NCBI RefSeq assembly: GCF_007746075.1
Contig: NZ_CP036339.1
Span: 1,808,785-1,872,784, forward strand
Direction of reading: 5' to 3'
Length of the DNA: 64,000 bases
Source: Lacipirellula limnantheis
GTDB taxonomy: Bacteria; Planctomycetota; Planctomycetia; Pirellulales; Lacipirellulaceae
Positions within the stretch are counted from its first letter, which is position 1. Each line of letters begins with the position of its first letter. The translations under genes were made by a program, and so were the position numbers. Positions 55,111 through 63,595 of this stretch are shown here, in pieces. The notes under the pieces are model-generated. The model worked only from the letters and a program-made list of their open reading frames with translations, made no database searches and was not told the origin of the DNA.

Positions 55111-57357
55111 CTAGACTTGCTTCGTGAGCAGGCGCGGAGAGTCCTGATGCGGAAGCTGCACGGGCGACGAATTCACCTTTCCATCTCGACCGATGGTCAG
55201 GGCCGCGTCGCAGGCCAAGAGCACGTCACGACGACCCGTGGCGATAATCAGTGTGCAATTCCCGTCGAGAGCCTTCAGGCTGCCAAAGACGCGTCCGATA
55301 ATGTCGTCGGGCAGTCCGTCCAGCGCATGGTCGATGAGCAACATGCGAGGGCGACCGGCAAGGGCGCGGGCTAGCGTCATTCGCACCTTCTGGTCGAGCG
55401 ACAGAATATTCCCCTCCGTTTCGAGCCGGTAGTCGAGACCCTCGCGAAGCGACAGCATCTCGTCCAAAAGGTCCACCGCCTGCAGCGCAGCGGCGACTTC
55501 CGCTTCGCCGACGGTCGACCGACCTACGTGAACGTTCTGCGTCACGGAGCCGTGGAAGATCTCGGCGTCGCCGACGAGAGACGCCTGGTCGCGCAGGGAT
55601 TCGATGCTAACTCTGCGCGCGTCCAGCCCGTCGAGTTCGATGCAACCTTCGAGCGGGTCCACGTCGCGAATCAGCACTTCGAGAAACTGACGACGCTGAG
55701 CCGCAGAGCCGCCGACGACGGCGACCATGGTTCCAGGATCGATCGCGCACGACGCCTTGTCCAATCGCGCGCCGCACGCGGTCGGCGGCGTGGTGACGTC
55801 TCGAAGCTTCACGGCCACGCCCTCGCGACCAACTGCCATCTCGATCCCGTCGAGTCGTTCGGTAGGCAGGTCGAACAGGTGACCAAGTTTGTCCATCGAC
55901 GCCATCACGTCGTAGTAGCCTTCAAGAAACTTACCGATCTTCGCAAAGGAGCCGACGATGACGGTGACGATCAATTCAGCGGCTACCAACTGACCTAAGG
56001 ACAATTCGCCGCGAATGACCAGCCAACCGCCCAGGCCGAGCAGCACGGTGCTTGCGACGACTTGAAGCGCCAGCGAAGCGATGACTTGCCGCATCAGGAT
56101 GCGAAAGTGGTCGATGCGAGCCGTCAAATACTCCGCGACTCGGCGGTCCGTTTGTTCGACGGCGAAAGCGGCGGCGGACCGCGATCCAAAGAGGTTGGAG
56201 AACCTCGCGAGGTCTTCAAACCACGCTGCCGTCGCATACTTTTGGCGAGATTCGTTGACGCTTGTGTCGACCGCGCCGCGGCCCATCAAGAAAATGATCC
56301 CGAAGATGAACAACAAGAGGAAGGCGTCGAATCCCAGTAGGACAGGATGGTAGAACGCGATCACTGCCATGCCGACCAACGTCTGCAGCAGCAGTGCCGA
56401 GCCCTCCAGTAGGAGTTGAGTCGTCACTTTCTGCACGGTGACGACTTCGAAGAAACGGTTTGTCAGTTCGGGACCATAGTGGTTGTCCCAGAACTTACTG
56501 CCGACTCGAGGCAAGCGGTGCGCGAGGTCGCCGGCAATGCGAACGAACAGCCGTCGTTGGATGATCTCGGCAATGTAAGCTTGCACGGCGCGCATGGCCG
56601 CCGCGAACCCAAGGAACACGCCCAGGATCCCCGCGAGGACGATCACGGGTTGCACGAACTGCCCGAACGCGACCGTGTTGACGAGAGCTTCGACCGCTAT
56701 CGGCGAAGAAAGGGCCAAGAGCCCAATCACCACGGCGAAGATCAGGATGACGCCAATATCACTGCGATCAGGCGCCAGCAACGTTAGCAGGCGCGACAGC
56801 GGGGTTGGATGCTCATGGGCCGAACTGGGCGGCGAGCAAAGCAGCAGTGGCTGAAGCGCGATCCACTCTCGAACGGGAGGAGCGTCGCCGATCCTTTTTC
56901 CGAGGCGCCGGAGGGACATCCATTTGGCTTCTGACCCTAGCGCCGAATCGAAGACCTTGACGCGAAACCCGCGATAATCAGCTAGCAGCGTCCAGCCTAG
57001 GGACCCGTCGTCGTTGCGGCGCAACAGCCCGAGCGGCGCCTGCGGTCTGATCATTCCCGCGGCTTCGTCCAAGGCGAGCGGCAGTAGATCGACGCGCAGC
57101 CGAAAGCCGCTGGCTGAGGCGGATAACATCGCGTGGAGGTCAGACAGCGAATTGCCGGCTCCCGAGTCGCGACTCCATTCGCCGAAATGCCGCCGGGCTT
57201 CGACGCGGTCGAATGAAACCCCCATTTCGTGGGCGGCCAAGTCGAGAAACGTCGCCAATTCGCGATGGTCGGCGTCGAGGCGAGGATCCGTGGTGCGCGC
57301 TACCGCGGTGCTCGACCGCGCGCCAGCAGAACTCAGCCTTTGGGATTCTTCGATCAT
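55111..57357 (-). CDS. Type-I-secretion-like ABC transporter with a degenerate, probably inactive, nucleotide-binding domain
   Basis: This 748-residue protein has an N-terminal domain (about 30-190) that resembles the C39-like domain of HlyB-type transporters. A six-helix ABC membrane domain (about 195-480) and a nucleotide-binding domain follow. The last has lost its catalytic motifs: Walker A reads VVGGSAAQRRQ, with A552, Q554, R555, R556 and Q557 where GxGKS/T is expected. The signature reads LSLDQ (652-656), Walker B ends IDHAL with H677 in place of Glu, and the H-loop reads ATG with G708. ATP hydrolysis is therefore unlikely. It lies in an otherwise normal ABC-MFP-TolC operon, divergent from a LysR-type gene. 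A sequencing error cannot explain so many replacements. Confidence 0.85.
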   Translation of the reverse strand: MIEESQRLSSAGARSSTAVARTTDPRLDADHRELATFLDLAAHEMGVSFDRVEARRHFGEWSRDSGAGNSLSDLHAMLSASASGFRLRVDLLPLALDEAAGMIRPQAPLGLLRRNDDGSLGWTLLADYRGFRVKVFDSALGSEAKWMSLRRLGKRIGDAPPVREWIALQPLLLCSPPSSAHEHPTPLSRLLTLLAPDRSDIGVILIFAVVIGLLALSSPIAVEALVNTVAFGQFVQPVIVLAGILGVFLGFAAAMRAVQAYIAEIIQRRLFVRIAGDLAHRLPRVGSKFWDNHYGPELTNRFFEVVTVQKVTTQLLLEGSALLLQTLVGMAVIAFYHPVLLGFDAFLLLFIFGIIFLMGRGAVDTSVNESRQKYATAAWFEDLARFSNLFGSRSAAAFAVEQTDRRVAEYLTARIDHFRILMRQVIASLALQVVASTVLLGLGGWLVIRGELSLGQLVAAELIVTVIVGSFAKIGKFLEGYYDVMASMDKLGHLFDLPTERLDGIEMAVGREGVAVKLRDVTTPPTACGARLDKASCAIDPGTMVAVVGGSAAQRRQFLEVLIRDVDPLEGCIELDGLDARRVSIESLRDQASLVGDAEIFHGSVTQNVHVGRSTVGEAEVAAALQAVDLLDEMLSLREGLDYRLETEGNILSLDQKVRMTLARALAGRPRMLLIDHALDGLPDDIIGRVFGSLKALDGNCTLIIATGRRDVLLACDAALTIGRDGKVNSSPVQLPHQDSPRLLTKQV

Positions 57358-57764
57358 TGGCGTTTCAAATCACACGCGATCGCCGCGGGCCTGATGCGGA
57401 CGGAAGCGGCGATGGGAATTGTCGTCTGGAGCGCCAGGAACCGGCGCAAGCGCGAAATGCCGGCGGAGACGGCTCGAACGGGGCTCGGCATGCCTGGAGG
57501 TCGCTGCAATTGTGCCCCACAACGGTTCCTCACGGAGAATTCGACGCGCAAGGTCGAGCTCGATGCGAGGCGTCCACGCCTTGAAACGCCGAAAGGCGGC
57601 TGGGCCTGAGCAATGGGTGTATCGGGCGAACTCGAAACAGACCTCGTGGGTAATCAGGGGCCCCTCGTCGACGGTCGGAGTCCCGAGGTGCGGACGTTGA
57701 CGCTCACGGCAAGAGTACGCTCGACGGCGCACTCAGACTTGGCGTGCGAGGTTAGCGAATCTGC

Positions 57765-57777
57765 TAGGGTTATCCTA
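57765..57777. promoter_or_regulatory. Candidate LysR-type operator dyad
   Basis: TAGGGTTATCCTA forms a TAGG-N5-CCTA inverted repeat and is followed by CGG. LysR-type regulators often bind a dyad in the divergent space between their own gene and the target gene. This is placed about 400 bases from the ABC start and 75 bases before the regulator start. Confidence 0.3.
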
Positions 57778-57783
57778 CGGCAT

Positions 57784-57812
57784 TTTACGACGTTGGGAAT
57801 AGTCGGTATTAT
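57784..57812 (+). promoter_or_regulatory. Candidate sigma-70 promoter for the nhaR-like gene
   Basis: TTTACG at 57784-57789 is followed after 17 bases by TATTAT at 57807-57812. The pair matches the consensus at 4/6 and 5/6 positions. The predicted start is near 57819, about 33 bases before the ATG. Confidence 0.4.
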
Positions 57813-57821
57813 GCGTCAAAT

Positions 57822-57838
57822 CGTAGAAAATTCCTACG
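57822..57838. promoter_or_regulatory. Candidate operator CGTAG-N7-CTACG overlapping the leader of the nhaR-like gene
   Basis: A perfect 5+7+5 inverted repeat lies 14 bases before the start codon. Another CCTACG occurs at 57774. These could be autoregulatory sites of the LysR-type protein, by analogy with that family. Confidence 0.35.
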
Positions 57839-57851
57839 CAAAGGGCTACCC

Positions 57852-58754
57852 ATGCAGTGGCTGAACTACCATCACCTGTACTACTTTTGGAGCGTTGCGC
57901 ACGAGGGTTCGGTCACCGCGGCGGCCGCGAAGCTTCAGCTATCGCGTCCGACCGTAACGGGCCAACTTCGTAGTCTGGAGCACTCGTTCGGCAACAAGCT
58001 GTTCCGACAGTCCGGCCGGCGGCTGTTGCTGACTGCGTTCGGGGAAACCGTGCTGGCGTACGCCGACGACATTTTTGCGACCGGCCAGGAACTCCAGCGC
58101 GCTGTCAGCGGCGCCCAGGGCGATGTTCACCGGCTGATCGTCGGCGTGCCCGATGAGATGCCGAAACTCATCGTGTTCCGGCTTTTGCAACCCGCATTCA
58201 ACCTGCCGACGCCGCCGCGGATCATATGCCGTGAAGGCAAACGCGATGAACTTCTCGCCGAACTGGCGATTCATCGGCTCGATTTAGTGCTTTCGGACGC
58301 TCCGCTCGATTCGTCATCCAGCGTGAAGGCGTATAACCACAAGCTTGGCGAATGCGGCGTGACCTTCTTCGCTAGCCCTGAGCACGCCAAAAAGTTGAAG
58401 GCCGGGTTTCCCCGCTCACTGCACAACCAGCCGATGTTCTTGCCGACGGCGTCGACAACCACGCGGCGGCTCATCGACCGATGGCTGGAGACTCAAGGCA
58501 TTTATCCGTTGATTGCGGGTGAGTTCGAAGACAGTGCGCTGATGAAGGTGTTTGGGCAGGCGGGCGGGGGAGCGTTTCCCGCGCCGACCGTTATTGAACA
58601 AGAAGTCATCAAGCAATACGCCGTCCATCCGATCGGGCAGGCGGACGGCGTTGTGGAGAAATACTTCGCCATTAGCATCGAAAGACGACTCAAACACCCG
58701 GCCGTCATCGCCATTACTGCGTCGGCGCGGGAAGGTTTGTTTGGGATGAGATGA
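57852..58754 (+). CDS. nhaR: NhaR-type LysR family transcriptional regulator
   Basis: This 300-residue protein has the NhaR N-terminus MQWLNYHHLYYFWSVAHEGSV, a winged HTH (residues about 1-62) and a LysR substrate domain (about 92-295). In E. coli NhaR activates the sodium-proton antiporter gene nhaA in response to sodium. Here it is divergent from the degenerate ABC-type operon, with 494 bases between them, so it may regulate that operon. The C-terminus is complete. No antiporter gene lies nearby except the partial one at the right end of the window. Confidence 0.88.
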   Translation: MQWLNYHHLYYFWSVAHEGSVTAAAAKLQLSRPTVTGQLRSLEHSFGNKLFRQSGRRLLLTAFGETVLAYADDIFATGQELQRAVSGAQGDVHRLIVGVPDEMPKLIVFRLLQPAFNLPTPPRIICREGKRDELLAELAIHRLDLVLSDAPLDSSSSVKAYNHKLGECGVTFFASPEHAKKLKAGFPRSLHNQPMFLPTASTTTRRLIDRWLETQGIYPLIAGEFEDSALMKVFGQAGGGAFPAPTVIEQEVIKQYAVHPIGQADGVVEKYFAISIERRLKHPAVIAITASAREGLFGMR

Positions 58755-58849
58755 CGGGGGCGCCGACCGTCCAGGAAATGGATTGGATCGCAGTCGCTGC
58801 CGACGAAGGACAAGTCATCATCGCCCAGTCAGACGACCTGGGGGGCACG

Positions 58850-61609
58850 TCAATCGAGGGTTGAATCGGCCGTCACCATCGTAGCGTCCATGGCGCGGCG
58901 TTCTTGACTTAGCCACTTCGCACACTCATTGAGGAGATCTTCTTTCATGATCGGCTTGGTAACGTATCCATTGCAACCTGCTTCCAGGCAACGCGATTTA
59001 TCTTCCGACATGGCATGGGCGGTGAGCGCGACGATTGGGCCCGCATATCCCGATTGCCGCAGGTTGGAAACCAGGCTGTAGCCGTCCATTTCGGGCATCT
59101 GCATATCGGTCACGAGGAGATCGATGCCGTCGCCGCCGCACAGCGCATCCTGCATGAGCTGCAGCGCTTCGACTCCGTTGTCGGCGGTCATTACTTGCAA
59201 GCCGGCCTTGCCAAGGTGAAACGTCACGATCCGCTGAATGTCGGGGCTATCCTCGGCGACCAACACCCTGCCTTCTAGCAGGGCGTGAGGTTGGGCGGCT
59301 TTCTGAACGCTGTATGTAGAGGCCAGCGTGGTTGCCATCGTGGTATTCTCGCCGACGGCGAGCGGGAATCGTAACGTGAACGTCGAACCTTTCCCGGGCA
59401 GCGTGCGCGTCAGCGTCACGCTGCCGCCGAGGAACTCAGCCAGGCGACGACTAATCGTGAGACCAAGTCCAGTGCCGCCGTACTTTCGCGTGAGCGAGGC
59501 GTCCGCCTGCGTGAAGGGCCGGAATAGCGACGCCGCCTGCTCCTGCGTCATTCCGGCGCCCGTATCCGTCACGTCGATCTCAATCGTCTGTTGATCGCCG
59601 CCGGCGTCGCATTGCCGGACGACAACGTCAATGGATCCGGCGTCGGTGAACTTCACGGCATTGCCAACCAGGTTGAGCAATATCTGCCGCAGATGCGTTG
59701 GATCGCTGATAATGACGTCGGGGATGGGCGAATAGAGGGCGAAGCTTAGCTGCACGCCCTTCTCGGCGACCCGCGGCGCTAAGATGCGATGTACTTCATG
59801 AAGCACTGACGGCAGCGACGTTTCAACAAGCTCGGTGCGGAACTTTCCAGCCTCAATCTTGGATAAGTCGAGGATGTCGTTGATCACCGTTAGCAGGTGA
59901 TCGCCCGCTCTGCGGATCGTTTCAATGGTATCCAAACGACGCAGCGGCGCGTCTTCGATCCGGCCATCTTCGCGGAGGATGTCGCAACAGCCTAGAATGG
60001 AGGTCAGCGGCGTGCGAATCTCATGGCTCATGTTGGCGAGAAACTCGCTTTTCGTTCGATTTGCCGCCTCTGCCTGCTCTGAGCTGCGCTTGAGTTCGGT
60101 GATGTCGCTTTCGATTGCCATGAATCCCGTGAGGACGCCATTGCCGTCTCGCAACGGCGCAATCTCGATGGCTAGCCAGTACTCACGGCCATTCTTGGCG
60201 TAATTGATGATCTCTACCGATATCGGCTCTTCTTTCTCAAGCGCCCTGCGTATGGCCGATGCTATGGCCGGGTCACTCTTGGGCCCTTGCAGAAAACTGC
60301 CTGGCTTTCTCCCAATCGCCTCATCCAGCGTGTATCCGCTGATGCGCGTAAAGCCTTCATTCACCCACTCGATTCGACCGGTGACGTCTGTGATAATGAT
60401 CGCGTTGCTCGTGCGTCGGGCGATCTCAGCCAGTCGTTGAGCTTCCAACGACGCCTCGCGCATGCGAGCTTCACTGGCGCGGAGGTCCGCCGTAATTGTC
60501 CGTGCGATGGATTCCGCTCGGTCGCGGCTGCGCAGCAGCGACCAGATGACCACCCCTGTCGCCAGGCTGACAATGGCCCCGGCGACCCCGATGATGATGG
60601 CGAGGGCAAAGTGGATGTTCTCTTCGAACTTGCGCGTTGACGTTGTGATCAATGTCCACTGCCGACCCCCAATGTCGATGTTGCGGCGACACATGAACAT
60701 TCGGTCTTGGTAGTTGTCCGAACTGATGGGTCCTTGAACGTGGGCAAGATGTCCGTCGAAGTCAAACAACCGAGACTCGCTGCCTTCCTGTGCGCCATCG
60801 TAAATCTCGAGGTCGAGCGACTCCACTTCGCCCTCGACGACCCCCTCCAGCGCCTCGTCCAGAACGATCGGCGCGTACAACAGACCCTGTAGCGCCTCGC
60901 TTCGTTGCTTCGGCGAGTTCAGCGGGGCGCCATTCCGGTACACCGGCAGAAAGTACAAGAGGCCGCAGCGCGTTTGAGAATCCTGGACCAAGTGGACTCT
61001 GCCCGTAATTCTCGGCTCTCCGCTGAGAATGGCACTCTCCGCGGTTTCGCGTCGGATCGGGTCTTCTCCGATGTCGAGCCCCCAGGCCCCCGCATTTTGT
61101 TGCAGGGGATAGATGTATTTAATGATCAGATGATCATTAGTAGGCGAGGCGTGCGTTCGATCTTGTGCAGGGAGATGTTTGAGGTGAAAGTCGGGGGCGC
61201 TGTCGGCGCGTTCGGCGGCAAGAAACGATTCAAGCTTGTCGGCCGGCACGCGCTCGATGAACCCAAAGCCCTGGGCGCCCGGGAACTCCACGGCGAGATC
61301 TCGTGACGCCACGTACGCGGCAAACTCGGCGCGAGTCACGCGTTCGCTGGCTGCGTAGACGCCGCGGGCGCCCTTCAGGCCGTCCATCGACTCATTGATG
61401 CGTCCCGCTGTCTCAGCGGTAATGGAGTCGGTAAGGCGCTCCAGCTTCAGGCGGGCCTGAGCCTTGATTTCGTTCCAAGAGATCGCTGCGGCGACGAACG
61501 TGCATGCGAGTCCGACGGCCAGGGCGAACCATGCGCACAGCATCGCCTTGCTGCCGTGCCTCGGCGTGACAACCGACAGATCGTATCTGCGGGGCATAGG
61601 TGACGCCAT
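58850..61609 (-). CDS. Hybrid sensor histidine kinase (CHASE-PAS-HisKA-HATPase-REC)
   Basis: This kinase has about 919 residues from the ATG at the complement of 61607-61609; a TTG start at 61660 is possible. Helix 1 is at about 24-46, and the CHASE extracytoplasmic domain at about 63-293 holds FPGAQGFGFIERV and the conserved YPLQQNAGAWGLD. Helix 2 is at about 333-358. A PAS domain (396-506) precedes HisKA with NMSHEIRTPL (His529). HATPase has NLVGNAVKF and the GTGLGLTISRRL box. The receiver ends the protein (Asp835 in VTDMQMPEMDG). It probably starts a phosphorelay with the two receiver proteins and the HPt protein downstream. Confidence 0.94.
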   Translation of the reverse strand: MASPMPRRYDLSVVTPRHGSKAMLCAWFALAVGLACTFVAAAISWNEIKAQARLKLERLTDSITAETAGRINESMDGLKGARGVYAASERVTRAEFAAYVASRDLAVEFPGAQGFGFIERVPADKLESFLAAERADSAPDFHLKHLPAQDRTHASPTNDHLIIKYIYPLQQNAGAWGLDIGEDPIRRETAESAILSGEPRITGRVHLVQDSQTRCGLLYFLPVYRNGAPLNSPKQRSEALQGLLYAPIVLDEALEGVVEGEVESLDLEIYDGAQEGSESRLFDFDGHLAHVQGPISSDNYQDRMFMCRRNIDIGGRQWTLITTSTRKFEENIHFALAIIIGVAGAIVSLATGVVIWSLLRSRDRAESIARTITADLRASEARMREASLEAQRLAEIARRTSNAIIITDVTGRIEWVNEGFTRISGYTLDEAIGRKPGSFLQGPKSDPAIASAIRRALEKEEPISVEIINYAKNGREYWLAIEIAPLRDGNGVLTGFMAIESDITELKRSSEQAEAANRTKSEFLANMSHEIRTPLTSILGCCDILREDGRIEDAPLRRLDTIETIRRAGDHLLTVINDILDLSKIEAGKFRTELVETSLPSVLHEVHRILAPRVAEKGVQLSFALYSPIPDVIISDPTHLRQILLNLVGNAVKFTDAGSIDVVVRQCDAGGDQQTIEIDVTDTGAGMTQEQAASLFRPFTQADASLTRKYGGTGLGLTISRRLAEFLGGSVTLTRTLPGKGSTFTLRFPLAVGENTTMATTLASTYSVQKAAQPHALLEGRVLVAEDSPDIQRIVTFHLGKAGLQVMTADNGVEALQLMQDALCGGDGIDLLVTDMQMPEMDGYSLVSNLRQSGYAGPIVALTAHAMSEDKSRCLEAGCNGYVTKPIMKEDLLNECAKWLSQERRAMDATMVTADSTLD

Positions 61610-61671
61610 TGCGAGGAAATGTTGAAGTGATGCGTTTCCGCAGTTTCTCCTTTGATGCAAGGATTCGGTCG

Positions 61672-62181
61672 TTACGACGGCTCCGACATTTCCATTTCCA
61701 GCTCTTCCGTTACGACGGCAGCGATATCGTGGTCAGTCATTTTGAATGGGCTTGCATACCCCCTGCGTAGCACGGTTAGCTCTCGGAGGGTGTTCCACCA
61801 TCGATCGATGTTCTCGAACGCGAGCCGCACGGTGTCGAGCAGGAGCTGCGGATCGCGCAGCGGCTTGAAGACGCACGCGGCGGCTCCTCTTCTTAACGAT
61901 CGCACAACCGATGACTGAGATACGAGGCCTGTCAAGATGATGACGTTGATGCCGCCGTCATAGCGCTTGATCTGACGCAGCAGGTCCAGACCGTGCAACT
62001 TGGGCATGTCAAGATCGAGGATGATGACCCGAAAATTGCGATTGCGGATCATTTCCATCGCTTGGGTGGGGTCGTTTAGCTCGACGCATTCAATGCCGCG
62101 CTTCTCCAGGAGTTGCGAGACCAGTGCGGTCATGGCCGGATCATCGTCAATGTGAAGAACCGAATATTTCTCGTGACTCAT
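61672..62181 (-). CDS. Response regulator, receiver domain plus short C-terminal extension
   Basis: This 169-residue protein has the receiver motifs HIDDDPA, LDLDMPKLHG with the phospho-Asp, then ILTG and KPL. About 45 residues follow the receiver and do not look like a DNA-binding domain. It starts at the ATG at 62179-62181, with GGAGAG well placed upstream. It lies between the hybrid kinase and another receiver protein, so it is probably part of the same relay. Confidence 0.9.
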   Translation of the reverse strand: MSHEKYSVLHIDDDPAMTALVSQLLEKRGIECVELNDPTQAMEMIRNRNFRVIILDLDMPKLHGLDLLRQIKRYDGGINVIILTGLVSQSSVVRSLRRGAAACVFKPLRDPQLLLDTVRLAFENIDRWWNTLRELTVLRRGYASPFKMTDHDIAAVVTEELEMEMSEPS

Positions 62182-62221
62182 TGTTCTCTCCAGAATGTGC
62201 GATGAAAGCTGTGCCTGATCG

Positions 62222-62668
62222 TCAAACGGCGCTGCGAGTTCGCCACAGGGTATCGGACAACGACCGGCGCCAGCGGCGCAGTCTGGCAATCGCTTGTTGG
62301 ACGATTTCCTGAATCTGCCCCTCGCTTACCGGCTTTACCAAGTAGTCGGCCGCGCCAATGTCGCCAGCAGTGACCAGTGCGGCGGAGGTCGAATAGGCGG
62401 TGATGATGAGCGACTGAACCCAGGGATTGAGCTTTTTCGCCTGGCGAACAAGCTCTAGTCCATCGACGTCCGGCATGTCGAGGTCGGTGACGATGATGTC
62501 GACCCATTCGTCGCTGACGTGGGCGTGCGCGGCGCGTGCATCAGTGAACAGAGTTAGTTCAACGTCATCTTGTTCGATCTTTGATAGGATGCGGGATAGC
62601 CATCTGGCCTGAGCAGCATCGTCGTCAACCGCGAGAATGCTGATTTTTGGCGCAGTAAGATTGGACAT
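62222..62668 (-). CDS. Response regulator, receiver only
   Basis: This 148-residue protein is mainly a receiver domain: AVDDDAAQARWL, VTDLDMPDVDGLELV, ITAYS and VKPVSEG. AAGGA lies before the ATG. The short tail is basic (RLRRWRRSL). It has no output domain, so it is likely to pass phosphate on, for example to the HPt protein, or to act on a partner protein. It lies 40 bases upstream of the other receiver gene. Confidence 0.9.
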   Translation of the reverse strand: MSNLTAPKISILAVDDDAAQARWLSRILSKIEQDDVELTLFTDARAAHAHVSDEWVDIIVTDLDMPDVDGLELVRQAKKLNPWVQSLIITAYSTSAALVTAGDIGAADYLVKPVSEGQIQEIVQQAIARLRRWRRSLSDTLWRTRSAV

Positions 62669-62863
62669 GGTCCTTTTCCTTCCCTATGGCCTAAGATCCA
62701 TTGGTGGTTGTTTAGGCAAAGAGTACGTCTTTGCCATCGCGAAGTTGGATAACAGCCACTGCAGATGTCCGCAATTACGCCGAGGAGTCTGCGAACGGTC
62801 GTCTGTGGATCGTGTTTCAGGGCTGGTTATGTGCGTTTGCTGAGTTTTCGTACCGAGGCTGTG

Positions 62864-63160
62864 ATGAACGCATCGTTCCGTGACGAATCAGACGATTTTG
62901 CCGAATTGGTTGAAATGTACGTGGCTGAGATGCCGGCGCGCATTGCCGCCTTGTCAGCCGCCGTGGCGAGCAACGATCGCGATCAAGTGAGGCGACTGTT
63001 GCATCAGCTGGTCGGGTCGGCGGGGAGTTATGGGTTTAATTCTTTGTCAGTCGAGGCAAGGAAAGTTGAAATGGCTCTTCACGCTGGCGTCTCGCTGCCC
63101 GAAGTTTCGTCGGGCATTCGCGATCTGATTGAGTTGTGCGAAAGAGTCCAAATCGCGTAG
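62864..63160 (+). CDS. HPt phosphotransfer protein
   Basis: This 98-residue protein starts MNASFRDESDDFAELVEMYVAEMPARI and has the HPt motif HQLVGSAGSYGFNSL, with the phosphorylatable His about residue 48. HPt proteins move phosphate between receivers. It is divergent from the two receiver genes and may complete a relay from the hybrid kinase. A shorter start was preferred over 62765 because the added N-terminal residues are not HPt-like. Confidence 0.85.
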   Translation: MNASFRDESDDFAELVEMYVAEMPARIAALSAAVASNDRDQVRRLLHQLVGSAGSYGFNSLSVEARKVEMALHAGVSLPEVSSGIRDLIELCERVQIA

Positions 63161-63172
63161 TCTTATCCTTGT

Positions 63173-63340
63173 TTAAGTTGTCGGCTTCGCCGCCGCCATG
63201 GGCGCTCCGGCCATGGTGGGTCGGTAGCAGTTGGCGCGGCAGTGGAACTGAGGGGCCCAGCGTGGTCCCATGTCGCCGAGGGATTCGGAGGAGCCGACGA
63301 GGATCCAGCCGTTGGGCCTGGCGGCCACTGGTACCGGGCG
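63173..63340 (-). pseudogene. cheR: Remnant of a chemotaxis methyltransferase (CheR), C-terminal tail only
   Basis: On minus, the C-terminal stretch RPNGWILVGSSESLGDMGPRW, ending FHCRANCYRPTM, matches the C-terminus of CheR methyltransferases (PGGYLFLGHSES, then the beta hairpin). The matching part covers about 50 residues and ends in a stop at 63173. Upstream it runs into unrelated sequence and a tRNA gene, so the catalytic part is absent. It is therefore a fragment of a lost or rearranged gene. The family assignment rests on this short stretch alone. Confidence 0.6.
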
Positions 63341-63459
63341 CGCTGCGCCATGCGCTGCGCAACCTGCTGTCAACGAGTTGCAAGAGGTATTGGCAAAAAT
63401 CGACGGCACTGGAAATACAGAGGTATTACAGTTGTTGCGACTGGTTGACAGTTGTATAG

Positions 63460-63533
<74 letters not shown>

Positions 63534-63595
63534 AAGTTGTACGTGGGCCTGGATCGCGAGGATCCGCCCCTTGGTAAGTTATCAAGTATACACAC

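Larger units (their letters stand above)
57358..57851. other. Divergent intergenic region, 494 bases, between the ABC gene and the nhaR-like gene
   Basis: This region holds several candidate control signals: TAGG-N5-CCTA (57765-57777), a -35/-10 pair at 57784-57812 and CGTAG-N7-CTACG (57822-57838). Small reading frames here, including one whose stop overlaps the ABC start, have no family features and were not called. Confidence 0.5.

Noticed and set aside
57354..57551. 65-residue minus-strand frame whose stop overlaps the ABC start by 4 bases
   Set aside because: The overlap looks like coupling, but the composition (Arg/Ala/Pro) and lack of similarity suggest chance; kept out of the gene list.
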